Source of the DNA: Batillaria attramentaria
Taxonomy: Eukaryota > Mollusca > Gastropoda > Batillariidae
Length of the DNA: 64,000 bases
Assembly: GCA_018292915.2 (NCBI GenBank)
Contig: JACVVK020000380.1
Location: 17,501-81,500 of the forward strand
Reading direction: 5' to 3'
Made by a program: the position numbers and the translations under genes. Positions 45,652-54,759 of this stretch are shown here, one piece after another. Below the pieces are notes generated by a model. That model was not told the DNA's origin and ran no database searches. It saw nothing but the letters and a program-made list of their open reading frames with translations. Position 1 is the first letter of the stretch; each line of letters begins with the position of its first letter.

Positions 45652-46926
45652 CTACAAAATGAGTACTAGTTAGATGCCAACTGGCACAAAAGTGAAATAT
45701 TCAAAGTGAAATTCAGCTAAATAACAGGGGATGTTGGTAAAGGATGGAAAATAATTGTCGGCACTGTCTCACATGAGGACAAGGGTGCCGCCATTAATAG
45801 CATCTATGACATTGCTGTGATTTCATTGGTCAATTAGATTGTAATTTGGAAAATTTTCAATTTTATTTATGAAACAGCTATTTATTTGATCTCTGATATA
45901 TACTGTATATTTATATATAGTTCTTTTAAAGTTTACTTTTTCTTTAGATTTATTTACTCTTTATTTTTACCAATTTGTGAACCGTGAGCCAAACTCTGCG
46001 AGACCACATTCGTCTTCTTACCGCAAATTGGCTGAACCGGTCGGCACAAAACGAAATAAAGTAATCTGCGCCGGTGGTTTTTGTGGGGGGTGAACGTGCC
46101 CGTACTGAAGTAATTACAGATGTATTTGCTTACATGATTGGTGCTTTTTGAAGTTGTCATTTTATCTGCTACTTTATTCAGAATCGTTCTTTGCCAAACG
46201 GAGTTGGACGGCACTTAGCGGTACAGTGTATACGCTTTCAATAAAATGGCACCTTCACTGGCTTCAGCTAACACATGCAGAAACGCTCTTTACGGCGATT
46301 CATATCTTTTAATTGAGTTTGACTTATAAATTTGGTGGTTCGGCATACTATGTAGGAAATATTGGGAGATAAGCCCCCAGTCTGCTGCTGCTACATGTAC
46401 TGGAAATGAAAGCTATATAGGTAGAAGACCAGGCAGTACACAAGTTTTTCTGAGTTGTCTATCACTTTCTGCATTACATTTAAAACACGTAACCAACCGC
46501 TTCCTTTAACTTTTGTAATCAGCATAAATATTGTATTGTTCAAAAAGATATCGACTGTCATAGCAGACGTGTGTGAAAACACTTCCCAAATGTTTTGTGC
46601 ACGTAATTACAATTAACCATACACCTTCAGTGTCCAGCTCAATGTCTGTTACAAAATCAAAACAAAAAGTCCTTTGGGGTTGGACAAGGATTAATTCAAT
46701 GGCCACATGGATAGTACATGTTCCCCCAAAATCACAAAGTTTAACACGTGTTGGTTTCCACAGATATCTCACCTGTTTGTGGACTTGACCTGAGTGCTGT
46801 AACAGAGGACACACAGGTGATCTTAATGACCCGACATCAGTAGAATGAGTGGCAACATACAGTATGCATTACAGAGTGCCATGATACTGAATCATTAGAA
46901 ATAGTCTGCGCAGGGCTCAAGATCAG
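45652..46926. promoter_or_regulatory. Candidate divergent promoter region between the two EEP paralogues
   Basis: The two start exons face away from each other with this AT-rich interval between them. Around 45790-45835 there are a GCCGCCATTA (YY1-like on the minus strand) and an ATTGGTCAAT CCAAT-box-like sequence, both common in vertebrate and invertebrate housekeeping promoters. No TATA box is convincing at a fixed distance. That both genes use the region is inferred from geometry only. Confidence 0.35.
46506..46814 (-). other. Unrecognised 102-codon open frame
   Basis: Open on the minus strand in otherwise AT-rich sequence between the paralogues. Composition is protein-like rather than repetitive (for example VKLCDFGGTCTIHVAIEL), but I recognise no family, and the frame is not bounded by good splice sites. 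Chance is a reasonable explanation at this length. Confidence 0.15.
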
Positions 46927-47033
46927 ATGCCACAAGTGAAAGGCCGCAGCCGCCGTCGTGCGGCTGAAGATGGTGCAGCACCCAGCAGCAGATCTTCAAA
47001 AGCGACTGCTCAAGCTGTAATTTCCCATGCTGG
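46927..47033 (+). CDS. Candidate start exon of the plus-strand EEP paralogue
   Basis: ATG follows an acceptor-like GATCAG, as in the other copy. Encodes MPQVKGRSRRRAAEDGAAPS and 15 more residues, then GG|GTTGGT as a weak donor in phase 2. It resembles the start exon of the minus-strand gene (MPRATRRS..., 110 nt, same end phase) in length, basic/Ser-rich composition and position. Only the donor choice is doubtful. Confidence 0.55.
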
Positions 47034-47193
47034 GTTGGTTCCACTTGACTATGACTGGCTTGTAGTTGCACAGAATAAGAATAAAGAGGTCAACAGCGGG
47101 CATTAGCGAGGGAGCTAGATGTCTTGGTCTTGTGCTTGTTTCTGTTCGTATGTTTTGGCGCTTAATGAGCTATTGTTATTTGTTTATTGTTGT

Positions 47194-47370
47194 GGGGGGG
47201 GGGGGGGGGGGGGGCATACCTATGTCGGACACCAGTCATAAGTCGATCCATTTTAAAAATGTCCCATTACTTTCTTACCTAGGGGGTCATTGTCCTATCA
47301 TTTCTGTACCACAGTGAACAATATTCAGGACAAATGTCCTATATGTTTTATGGTCAGCCAGAACCTGTGT
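47194..47370 (+). repeat. Intronic duplication, copy 1
   Basis: A G-run, then CCTATGTCGGACACCAGTCA, GATCCATTTTAAAAATGTCC, TGTCCTATCATTTCTGTACC and ACAGTGAACAATATTCAGG. It is paralogous to 48230-48390. Confidence 0.72.
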
Positions 47371-47506
47371 CCAGTTATATGTCCTATGGATATGAAGCCT
47401 CAGAGGGAGAAGGGTATTTGCTATTTGTAATTTTTAAGTTGGGATTGTGGTAGATTTTAGCACTGCGGATGAGGACAGTCTGCATTTTTCTTTCTTTTTT
47501 TCTGTT

Positions 47507-47820
47507 TGTTGTATTTTTCTCCTGCTATGTCGCTCTCTCGGTGCACTCGCAGAGAAGACACGGGATACAACAGGATAGAACTCCAATACTTTATTAACAG
47601 AAGATGCGCAAGAACAAACTCATGAAAGAGGAAGAACCCAGAACGCTGTGCAGTGCCGCTTATATACTAACAGGTCAGATCTAGAACATTCTGTAACATA
47701 CTGGCAAGTACGGAATCTTTCCGAGGTTACTTAATCTGCTGACGTTACTGCACTCGCATGTTCTGGGATGGTCTAGAAATTTCCATCGAAATGCAGTGAC
47801 TTTTCGCGATCTCTACAACA
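47507..47820 (-). mobile_element. Solo LTR with 5-bp target site duplication
   Basis: Read on the minus strand, the element starts TGTTGTAGAG and ends AAATACAACA. The 7-base ends are perfect inverted repeats of the TG...CA type used by LTR retrotransposons. CTGTT lies directly on both sides (47502-47506 and 47821-47825). Inside, on the minus strand, are a TATATAAG box, then downstream a TTAATAAAG polyadenylation signal, in the U3-R-U5 order. No internal retrotransposon genes adjoin it, so it is a solo LTR of 314 bases. It lies in an intron of the plus-strand EEP paralogue. Confidence 0.88.
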
Positions 47821-47900
47821 CTGTTGTTTTTTGGATTTCTTTTATTTATTTATTTATTTTTTTGCAAAGTGAATACTGAGTTTGTCATTGCTTACTACAG

Positions 47901-48139
47901 GATAAAGGGATATGCAGACAGGAAAAGAAAGGCAGAGCTTGAAGGCGGAGGGAAACAGGAACCCAAGCCGAAGATGAGTCGAACAAAACAGCAGCCAAAA
48001 CCAAAGGTGGTGCGAGCAAAACAGCAGCCCAAACCAAAATTAAGTCGAGCAAAACAGCAGGCCAAACCAATGATGGGTCGAGCAAAACAGCAGGCCAAAC
48101 CAAAGATGGGTCGAGCACAAGCAGGCAAGGATATATGCA
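47901..48139 (+). CDS. Candidate exon 2 of the paralogue: basic 11-residue tandem repeat
   Basis: After acceptor TTACTACAG the frame reads IKGYADRKRKAELEGGGKQE and then four to five units of an 11-residue repeat, of which SRAKQQAKP and GRAKQQAKP are typical. At DNA level this is a 33-base tandem repeat. Entry in phase 2 fits the start exon at 46927. The exon's 3' end is unclear; AGG|GTGAAA near 48140 is the best visible donor but does not give the phase required by the next exon. Confidence 0.45.
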
Positions 48140-48229
48140 GGGTGAAAGTGCATTACTAAATGTGCAACTTGCAAGAGAAAGTTGTTGGATTGGTTTGGTT
48201 TTTTGTTGATTTTGTGTGTCACAGTGTGT

Positions 48230-48390
48230 GTGTGTGGGGGGGGGGGGAATCAACAGGGCTTCATTCATATAGACATCAGTCATAGACGAATTCATTTTGA
48301 AATGTCCAATTTATGTCCTATCGTTTCTGTCCTACAGTGGACAATATTCACGACACTTTTACAGTCAGCCAGGATTCCCAGAGCCAGACA
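48230..48390 (+). repeat. Intronic duplication, copy 2
   Basis: A G-run, then ATAGACATCAGTCATAGACG, ATTCATTTTGAAATGTCCA, TGTCCTATCGTTTCTGTCC and ACAGTGGACAATATTCACG. Same order and orientation as 47194-47370, so part of the paralogue's 5' region was duplicated in tandem. Confidence 0.72.
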
Positions 48391-48422
48391 CTGCATTTTT
48401 GGTTTGTTTTTCCTTCATCTAT

Positions 48423-48459
<37 letters not shown>
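48423..48459. repeat. C homopolymer in a paralogue intron
   Basis: About 34 consecutive C. Confidence 0.95.
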
Positions 48460-48551
48460 TTGAGCGTACAGTAACATCTGGATCAATGTCTTCCTGTTTG
48501 CAGGAACACAGGTAGTGGCATTTCAGACGTGCTATTTCTTTGGTTAAATAG

Positions 48552-48925
48552 CTGCTGGTACTCGAAGGGAAAACAGCCAAGGAAGGGCACAGCAGCTGGA
48601 CGTAAAACTCGGTCAACTCCACCCCTTGTGAGGCTTGAAGACTACTCGTCTCCTGGCATCTTTGATCGTGCGTACATACCCAACCCTGCCATCCCAGAAG
48701 ACGGTGTGGATCCGGCTGACACATTTAGCGTCGTCAGTTACAACATCCTCGCTGAGTGCCATCGCACCAAGACTGACTACAGTTATCTGCCCTGGAGTTT
48801 CTTGGTCTGGAATATCGCCATGCACAGTTGATGAGAGAGCTACAGTATCTTGACGCTGATATCGTTTGTCTTCAAGAAGTTGACCCCATCTATTTCGAAA
48901 ACATTTTGCTGCCTGCAATGCAGAA
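48552..48925 (+). pseudogene. Paralogue exon with SYNILAE and LQEV, one-base frameshift
   Basis: From an acceptor-like TTAAATAG, one frame reads TPPLVRLEDYSSPGIFDRAY...FSVVSYNILAECHRTKTDYSY and then runs into a stop at about 48829. Reading one base out of phase from about 48790 gives LEFLGLEYRHAQLMRELQYL and ADIVCLQEVDPIYF up to the AGAA|GTAAG donor, with the same phase as the other gene. Between SY and EFL the intact gene has 9 bases and this copy has 8, which places the lesion within a CTGCCCTG stretch. Confidence 0.75.
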
Positions 48926-49058
48926 GTAAGTTTTCTCACGTGCAGTAGGTATATGTGTGCAGAATTGTTCTACATCATGTGGAGTTAGGGAATTGCACTT
49001 TCTGGCATTGCAAAAGCCCATTTCTTTGTGCAGTTCAGGGGGAATCAGATTGTGTGAT

Positions 49059-49163
49059 TGTTGTATTTTACTCCAGCTATGTCGCTCTCTTGGTGCACTC
49101 GCATAGAAGACATGAGATACAACAGGGCCCAACTCCAATACTTTCTTAACAGAAGATGCATGG
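49059..49163 (-). mobile_element. Truncated second copy of the solo-LTR family
   Basis: Starts with the same TGTTGTATTTT end and shares CTATGTCGCTCTC, GGTGCACTCGCA and ACTCCAATACTTT with the LTR at 47507-47820. It breaks off after AACAGAAGATGC and is followed by a family B SINE. Only the R/U5 end is left. Confidence 0.8.
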
Positions 49164-49171
49164 AGAACTGG

Positions 49172-49655
49172 GGTGCCCCAACTTTTTTGCCAGTTCCAGT
49201 GGTGTTCCTTCCAGGTGATGGGTGGAACCCACGGAGGGCTCGGAAGCTGGGGCAATTTTTATTATGCGGCATAATGATGGAGATGAGGATGATGTAAGAT
49301 GATGCTATGGAGGTCCGTGTGGTTTGGGACTGCGGGACAGGGCTGCATTCCACGCTTCCTGTCATAAATTTCCCGGCATTAACCAGACCCGGGAACTACG
49401 GCACCTGTGGTGCTGTCCGTGTAATCATCCACATCATAAGACGTGTCATACCAAGGGAAGCACCCCCAAAGTCGCACCCGTGAAGTGGGTAAATCTCGGC
49501 TCTGTGGCAACAGCCTCCCCATTGGGCCCATAGCGCACCCGCTCTGGGTTGGAGCCAACCTAGGTAGGAGAAATCCCGCTTGCCTCGGCTGGGACTCGAA
49601 CCTGGGTCTCCCGCTCCATGGTCTAAAGTGCTAACTAGTACACTACGGGGACTGA
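49172..49655 (-). mobile_element. SINE family B in an intron of the plus-strand paralogue
   Basis: Minus-strand copy with a slightly decayed head (ACTAGTTAGCACTTTAGACC) and the full body. The tail lacks a poly(A) run and stops at GGGGCACCCC, abutting the LTR fragment at 49059-49163. Confidence 0.87.
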
Positions 49656-49797
49656 TGGTACAGCAAAAATTATATATGTAGTCCAACCACCAATCACACA
49701 TCATAAATCATAGAACCACCCTGTTCCCTATTTTCTGATTAGAATGGAACATGTGTATATGTTCATCAAATTTGGTCAAGCATGCTATGATCTGCAG

Positions 49798-49930
49798 ACT
49801 TGGCTATGAAGGGCTGGTGAAGAAGAGAACGAAGTATCATATGGATGAAGGGGAGGCCACATTTTACAAAATGGACATCTTTGAGCTGGAGACCAGTGAG
49901 GGTGTCTCTCTTACAGAGGTTATTCACAAG
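49798..49930 (+). CDS. Paralogue exon (LGYEGLVKKRT)
   Basis: 133 nt with acceptor CTGCAG and donor CACAAG|GTACGC. Encodes LGYEGLVKKRTKYHMDEGEA and TFYKMDIFELETSEGVSLTE. It matches exon 5 of the minus-strand gene in length, phase and sequence and is open throughout. Confidence 0.82.
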
Positions 49931-49992
49931 GTACGCTGATTAGCTATAGGGTCTATGGTCCAAACGGAAAATAGCTTAATAAGGAGTAAACC

Positions 49993-50318
49993 ACAGACGT
50001 ATAGAGATAGACGCACCGCCGCACGCTGCCACCGCTGCTTGCGAGTGTCGCTACGCGTCGGCCATCTTGCTGATACCACTCAGAGGCTCTGTGTATAGAA
50101 CGCCTCGTTCGAAATACAAAGTTCTTTAGAAAGTCGTCATCAGAAATGTGACGTAAGATAAAGCGGACCAATGCTATGCGCTCTATGTAAACAGCTGATA
50201 GCGTCTGGCCAATGCTATGCGCGCTATGTAAACAGCTGGCACTTCCAGGTATTAGCAACATGGCGCGCGGCGGCGACACTTTTCCGCCACCGCGGTGCGT
50301 CTAGATCTATACGTCTGT
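49993..50318. mobile_element. Inverted-repeat element R (hAT-like MITE), 8-10 bp target duplication
   Basis: Ends ACAGACGTATAGAGATAGAC and, reversed, ACAGACGTATAGATCTAGAC. GGAGTAAACC lies on both sides (49983-49992 and 50319-50328). With ends placed at CACAGACG the duplication is the 8-base GAGTAAAC, as for hAT elements. The interior has two copies of AATGCTATGCGC...CTATGTAAACAGCTG. Confidence 0.82.
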
Positions 50319-50482
50319 GGAGTAAACCAGCTAATAGATGTGTGTAGTCAGCACCGTATCAGCAGTGTCTAACATGTTTACTGTGTCTTTGAAGTTTGAC
50401 TTTGTCTTCTTTGGTAATGACTGTCAGTTAAGATTGTGCATGCCGTTTGCTACTTACTGTGATCAAATAGATCTTTAATTCT

Positions 50483-50752
50483 GGGCCCGCATGTGAAAGT
50501 CGAGGTTAGGGATTTTAGCCCCGGGTTAAAGTCTAACCTTGAACTAAACTAGCTCTAGGGTTAAAGTTTCTGTTGTTTTTATTTTAATCAGGAAGCGGGT
50601 CCATGGTGCCTAAGCCATTATAGAAGGATTTAACATTTTTTTCTTCCTTTCTTCGCTTCCTTTTTCTATTTAGTTTTGTTTTTGGGTTTCTTTTGTCCTA
50701 GTTTAGGCCATAGCCGTGGGTTAAATTAACCTTGAGTTTTACATGCGGGCGC
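50483..50752 (-). mobile_element. MITE family M, copy 2, in a paralogue intron
   Basis: Same element in the opposite orientation: starts GGGCCCGCATGTGAAAGTCG and ends TTGAGTTTTACATGCGGGC, with TTAGCCCCGGGTTAAAG, GGGTCCATGGTGCCTAAGCC and TTTTGTCCTAGTTTAGGCC inside. Confidence 0.82.
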
Positions 50753-50898
50753 AGGTTAATATATGGGGAAGACGGTGTTAATCCTGAGATTTGTTGGTGT
50801 TTCCAGGCAGACAGTTGAGCTTCATCTTAAATGCTGTATATAATTTGCACATGTATGTACAGGTGTATAAGCATATTTTTCTTGCTTCTGTGTTTCAG

Positions 50899-51078
50899 GA
50901 GATAGATGCCTTTATTCTGGATCCAGTGGTAAATACCGCTGCGAAAGAGTACACAGATCGGCCAGACGTTGTTCTCATTACTCGTCTGTGTTGTAAAGCT
51001 ACAAAAAAATCTGTAACAGTTGGGAATGTGCACATTGTCCACTCAGATGTTGACATTTCTGATGTGCAGTGCTTACAG
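50899..51078 (+). CDS. Paralogue exon with the GNVHIV motif
   Basis: 180 nt, acceptor TGTTTCAG, donor TTACAG|GTAAGG, phase 0 at both ends. Encodes DVVLITRLCCKATKKS and TVGNVHIVH, with Asn and His preserved. The open frame matches exon 6 of the minus-strand gene exactly in length. Confidence 0.82.
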
Positions 51079-51962
51079 GTAAGGTTTATATAGGTATGAT
51101 GTCTAGTACTTAAATAATGAAGTTCAGATTCTTATGGGTGTACTTAGCAGGCTGGGGAATTTTCAGTCATTTGGCAATTTTCAGTCAAATTTCCTATTCT
51201 TTCAGCCAGGAAAAAATCTAAGTTTCAGTCAAAGAAAAGGTAGGAGGAAAAAGGGTGCACACACAGTCATGATACGTGTAATGTCATATGAGACAGTCTA
51301 ACTTCATTTTTGAAGACTTGCATGTCAGCATCAAGGCAGGATTTTTCGTTTGGGTGCTGGGAGAGGCTACAAAGTGCCGTTAGAAATGCTAATATTTTAT
51401 CTCTTAAATGTCGCATTGCCCATGTTCCTGTAGCAGGGCACTGCCTCTGCACCCTAGCCTAGGTTTCAGTCTTTTTTTCCCTCAGCAAATCCCCAGCCTG
51501 ACTTAGAATGTTTAGCTTCAATTGCACAGGTTGTCTGACAGCCATGCATGTGCATAGTGACAAAGCAAGTTCATATTTTTTTGTTTGGAGCACATATCTT
51601 GATTTGTATTTTGAATGCATAAATCTGAAAATGTGAAATTGTCATTGTGAAAAGAAAATTTATTGGTCTACAGTTGCCATCATATCTGTTGATTTGCTAG
51701 TTTACCTTTGTTATTTGTATCAGATTTGATGAGGCAGATGTATCGGCATCTTCTGTACGTCCTGCAGCAGTCGCGCATCACTTTCTTTTTTCTTTCTTTT
51801 TTTGTTGCCAGTGTAGTACATACACTGTAACTCTTCAGCAACCATTTGTCATGATCTGCACCCATCTGTTGATGCAAAAAAACAAAAAACAAAACCAACA
51901 ACAAACAACTTGCAGTGAAAAGAAATTGTGATAACCCTGACAAAAACAACTGCCTGAAAGCT

Positions 51963-52241
51963 GGCCCGTATGTACAAGTCAAGGTTAATTTAACCCACGG
52001 CTGTGGGCCTAACCCAGACCAGGACAAAAGAAACCCAAAAGCAAAATTAAATAAAAAAGGAAGCGAAGAAAGGAAGAAAAAAATCCTTCTATAACGGCTT
52101 AGGCACCTTGCTGGAATGGGCCCGCTTCTTGATTTAAAACAAAAAAACAACAGAAAATTTAACCCCAGAGCTAGTTTAGTTCGAGGTTAGACTCTAGCCC
52201 GGGGCTAAAAGCCCTAACCTCGACTTTTACACACGGGCCCT
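51963..52241 (+). mobile_element. MITE family M, copy 3, in a paralogue intron
   Basis: Starts GGCCCGTATGTACAAGTCAA and ends CCTCGACTTTTACACACGGG CCC (read continuously), with the family interior (TTTAACCCACGGCTGTGGGC, CGGCTTAGGCACCTTGCTGG). It lies only about 90 bases upstream of the CGDFN exon. Confidence 0.82.
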
Positions 52242-52332
52242 GATCTTGTCAGTCTGTGTTTCACCACATCTAATTACCATAGCTGTACTTTGCTTGTAAA
52301 AATCAAAAATGCCAAAACATGTGTGCAGGCAG

Positions 52333-52512
52333 TCTGGCGCCATCAAAGAACTGCTGCGTGTTGCTGGCGGTGAGGAAGCAGCCTATGTCCTCTGTGGTGA
52401 CTTCAACGGCAATCCGCACAGCCCAGTAAAACGACTGGTTGATGAGCAGGAGTTGAGTGTTGGACATTTACAGAGACTGGACATGCTGAAGATTGGACGG
52501 GGTCATGGACCA
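52333..52512 (+). CDS. Paralogue exon with the CGDFN motif
   Basis: Encodes SGAIKELLRVAGGEEAAYVL and CGDFNGNPHSPVKRL; donor GACCA|GTAAGT. The upstream sequence is GCAGGCAG. The first CAG, at the position homologous to the other gene, would put the exon out of frame, while the second CAG four bases on restores phase 0 and gives 60 codons. Which acceptor is used cannot be told from sequence. Confidence 0.75.
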
Positions 52513-52547
52513 GTAAGTCATTAGCAGTTACCAGGGCTTCATATTTG

Positions 52548-52799
52548 TGACCCGTTCTCGCGAAAGGGACCGTAAGGTGCGCTAGGCTGAACGCCGCTAC
52601 AGGCGAAAAGAGTGCCGGGGGTCAGTATGGCCGCCTTATGAGTAGCCAACTTCAACTGCTGATATCTCAGTCAATTTTAGTAGTACAGCTTTCATTGTTA
52701 TATTGAATTAAACTGCATAACCAATTGATTGCAGTGATATATACGTATCCCAAAATTGATAATTTTGGACTTCTGGTCCCTTTTGTGAGAACGGGGTCA
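52548..52799. mobile_element. Inverted-repeat element Q (MITE), about 252 bp
   Basis: Left TGACCCGTTCTCGCGAAAGG and right, reversed, TGACCCCGTTCTCACAAAAG: imperfect inverted repeats of about 25 bases. It begins 36 bases after the donor of the CGDFN exon of the plus-strand paralogue. Flanks CATATTTG and CATTTATT are only partly alike. Confidence 0.75.
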
Positions 52800-53493
52800 C
52801 ATTTATTGAAACTAGTATGTGAATGGTTTAGTGGTTCAGGTCAGTATCAGACCGGATCGTGAGCTGCCTGGATTGAATCTCTGGTGGGCAGGATTTGGGT
52901 TGGATTTTTCCCTTCCAAACTGAATTAAAGTCATGTGCAGACTCGTTCATGGTGCCCGCTCTCGCCCTTGTTTGCACACGCACACACAGTACCAAGTGTG
53001 TAGTGTTTCTGACAGTCAGCCTTTATACAGCAATTTTAGTTCGCTGCTACATTTAGAGGCATCAGAGCAACTCCCACCATGTCAAGAACATGTTTTGCAC
53101 ATATACTGCCACTACTGAGTCCGTGGTCCTCCCGAAGTGTATGTACCGGTAAGAACTTTGTAAACTTGAAAATTTTGCCATCCCACATGTGAGTTGCACT
53201 GAGATGACCACTTGGTGGTAGATAATAATTATAGTCTGTTTCGTACAGACGCGGCACTTCACTTGCAAGTGAAGTGGATGGCAGGGCGTATGTTTTGGCT
53301 TGTGTTCTGGCTCGTATCTTAGCAACGACAGCCCCAAAAAGGGTTCGTATTTTGCACACATCTAAATGGTGTCATGTTCTTATCTGTAAGCTTAAAAAAA
53401 ACGTGCAGGATGTGTGTTTAACATCAAGGTCACATTTTAGCCATAATAGCCTTTGCCATTCTAGTTTCATATATCTGTACTCACTGCACACAA

Positions 53494-53494
<1 letters not shown>

Positions 53495-53558
<64 letters not shown>
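53495..53558. repeat. (GT)n tract abutting a splice acceptor
   Basis: About 31 GT units ending 10 bases before the CAG acceptor of the exon at 53569. Confidence 0.93.
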
Positions 53559-53560
<2 letters not shown>

Positions 53561-53568
53561 ATCCTCAG

Positions 53569-53646
53569 CGTGCACTGATGTGCCAGGAATGGAGGATTTT
53601 CCAAAACCCGACTTCCCACCTTACGAGTGCCTACAAAGCTGTCACT
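53569..53646 (+). CDS. Paralogue exon of 78 nt preceded by a (GT)n tract
   Basis: Encodes RALMCQEWRIFQNPTSHLTS and AYKAVT, matching exon 8 of the minus-strand gene in length, phase and the SAY..VT ending. The acceptor is TTTATCCTCAG, immediately preceded by about 60 bases of pure GT. Donor ACT|GTAAGC. Confidence 0.72.
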
Positions 53647-53705
53647 GTAAGCAGTGCCTTACATGCTTCTGATCATCATACATGTAGATTTCTTGATTAC
53701 CTCAG

Positions 53706-53713
53706 AGAGACTC

Positions 53714-53781
<68 letters not shown>

Positions 53782-53966
53782 TGTTTGTGGTGTCTGTATG
53801 CATTGAAAATGTTCTACCTTAGGCTTAGTTTCAGTCAGTTTCTATTCAAAGCATTGTAGGAAATTGTGTGTGTGTGTGTGTGTGTGTTTATGGTGTCTGT
53901 ATGCATTGAAAATGTTCTACCTTAGTCTTAGTTTCAGTCAGTTTTCTATTCAAAGCATTGTAGGAA

Positions 53967-54007
<41 letters not shown>

Positions 54008-54084
54008 ATGGTGTCTGTATGCATTGAAAATGTTCTACCTAAGGCTTAGTTTCAGTCAGTTTTCTATTCAAAGCATTGTAGGAA

Positions 54085-54130
<46 letters not shown>

Positions 54131-54318
54131 ATGGTGTCTGTATGCATTGAAAATGTTCTACCTAAGGCTTAGTTTCAGTCAGCTTTCTATTCAAAGCATT
54201 GTAGGAAATTGTGTGTGTGTGTGTGTGTGTGTTTATGGTGTCTGTATACACTGAAAATGTTCTACCTTAGGCTTAGTTTCAGTCACTTTTCAATTGTGCA
54301 TTCAAAGCATTGTAGGGA
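53706..54318. repeat. About 118-bp tandem repeat with an internal (GT)n, 5 copies
   Basis: Each unit is (GT)n of variable length, then TTTATGGTGTCTGTATGCAT, GAAAATGTTCTACCT(T/A)AGGC, TTAGTTTCAGTCAG and TTCAAAGCATTGTAGGAAAT. Only the GT tract differs much in length. The array lies in the intron following the 78-nt paralogue exon. Confidence 0.92.
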
Positions 54319-54454
54319 ACTGTGATGGGTTACTAAAAAAGCCAATACCTTTTGAGTTCCGTCAGTATTCTCGTCGGCGGTGCAAAGGAGACCTCATGGA
54401 GGACCAGATGTAAACATTGCCGGGGTCACAGCCAGCTGCGAGGAAAATTCCAGA

Positions 54455-54712
54455 CCACAGCGTGGTGTTGTTGCTGTTTTTGTTGCTGGTGGTGGTGCTG
54501 TTGATGTTGCTGGTGGTGGTGTTGCTGCTGGTGTAGTTGATGTTGCTGCTGCTGCCGGTGTTCTTGCTGTTGTTGTTGCTGCTGCTTGTGTTGCTATTGT
54601 TGTTGGTGTTGTGTTGTTGTTGTTCCGTGTTGGTGGTGGTGATGTGTGTTGTTTGTTTTTGTTGTTGATGCTGCTGTTGTGGCGGCGGCCGACGGTGGTG
54701 ATTGATAACAGC
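54455..54712. repeat. Imperfect (GTT/GCT/GGT)n triplet region
   Basis: Runs of GTTGTT, GCTGCT and GGTGGT triplets over about 250 bases. Translations (poly Val/Ala/Gly or Thr/Ala/Asn) are low-complexity artefacts. Confidence 0.8.
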
Positions 54713-54759
54713 AATAACTGTGTCAGCCTGTGTCAGTGTACATGCAATGGATGAGCCAT

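Noticed and set aside
47884..48295. Minus-strand frames opposite the KQQPKP repeat exon
   Set aside because: Mirror translation of the 33-base repeat; the plus strand fits the neighbouring EEP exons.
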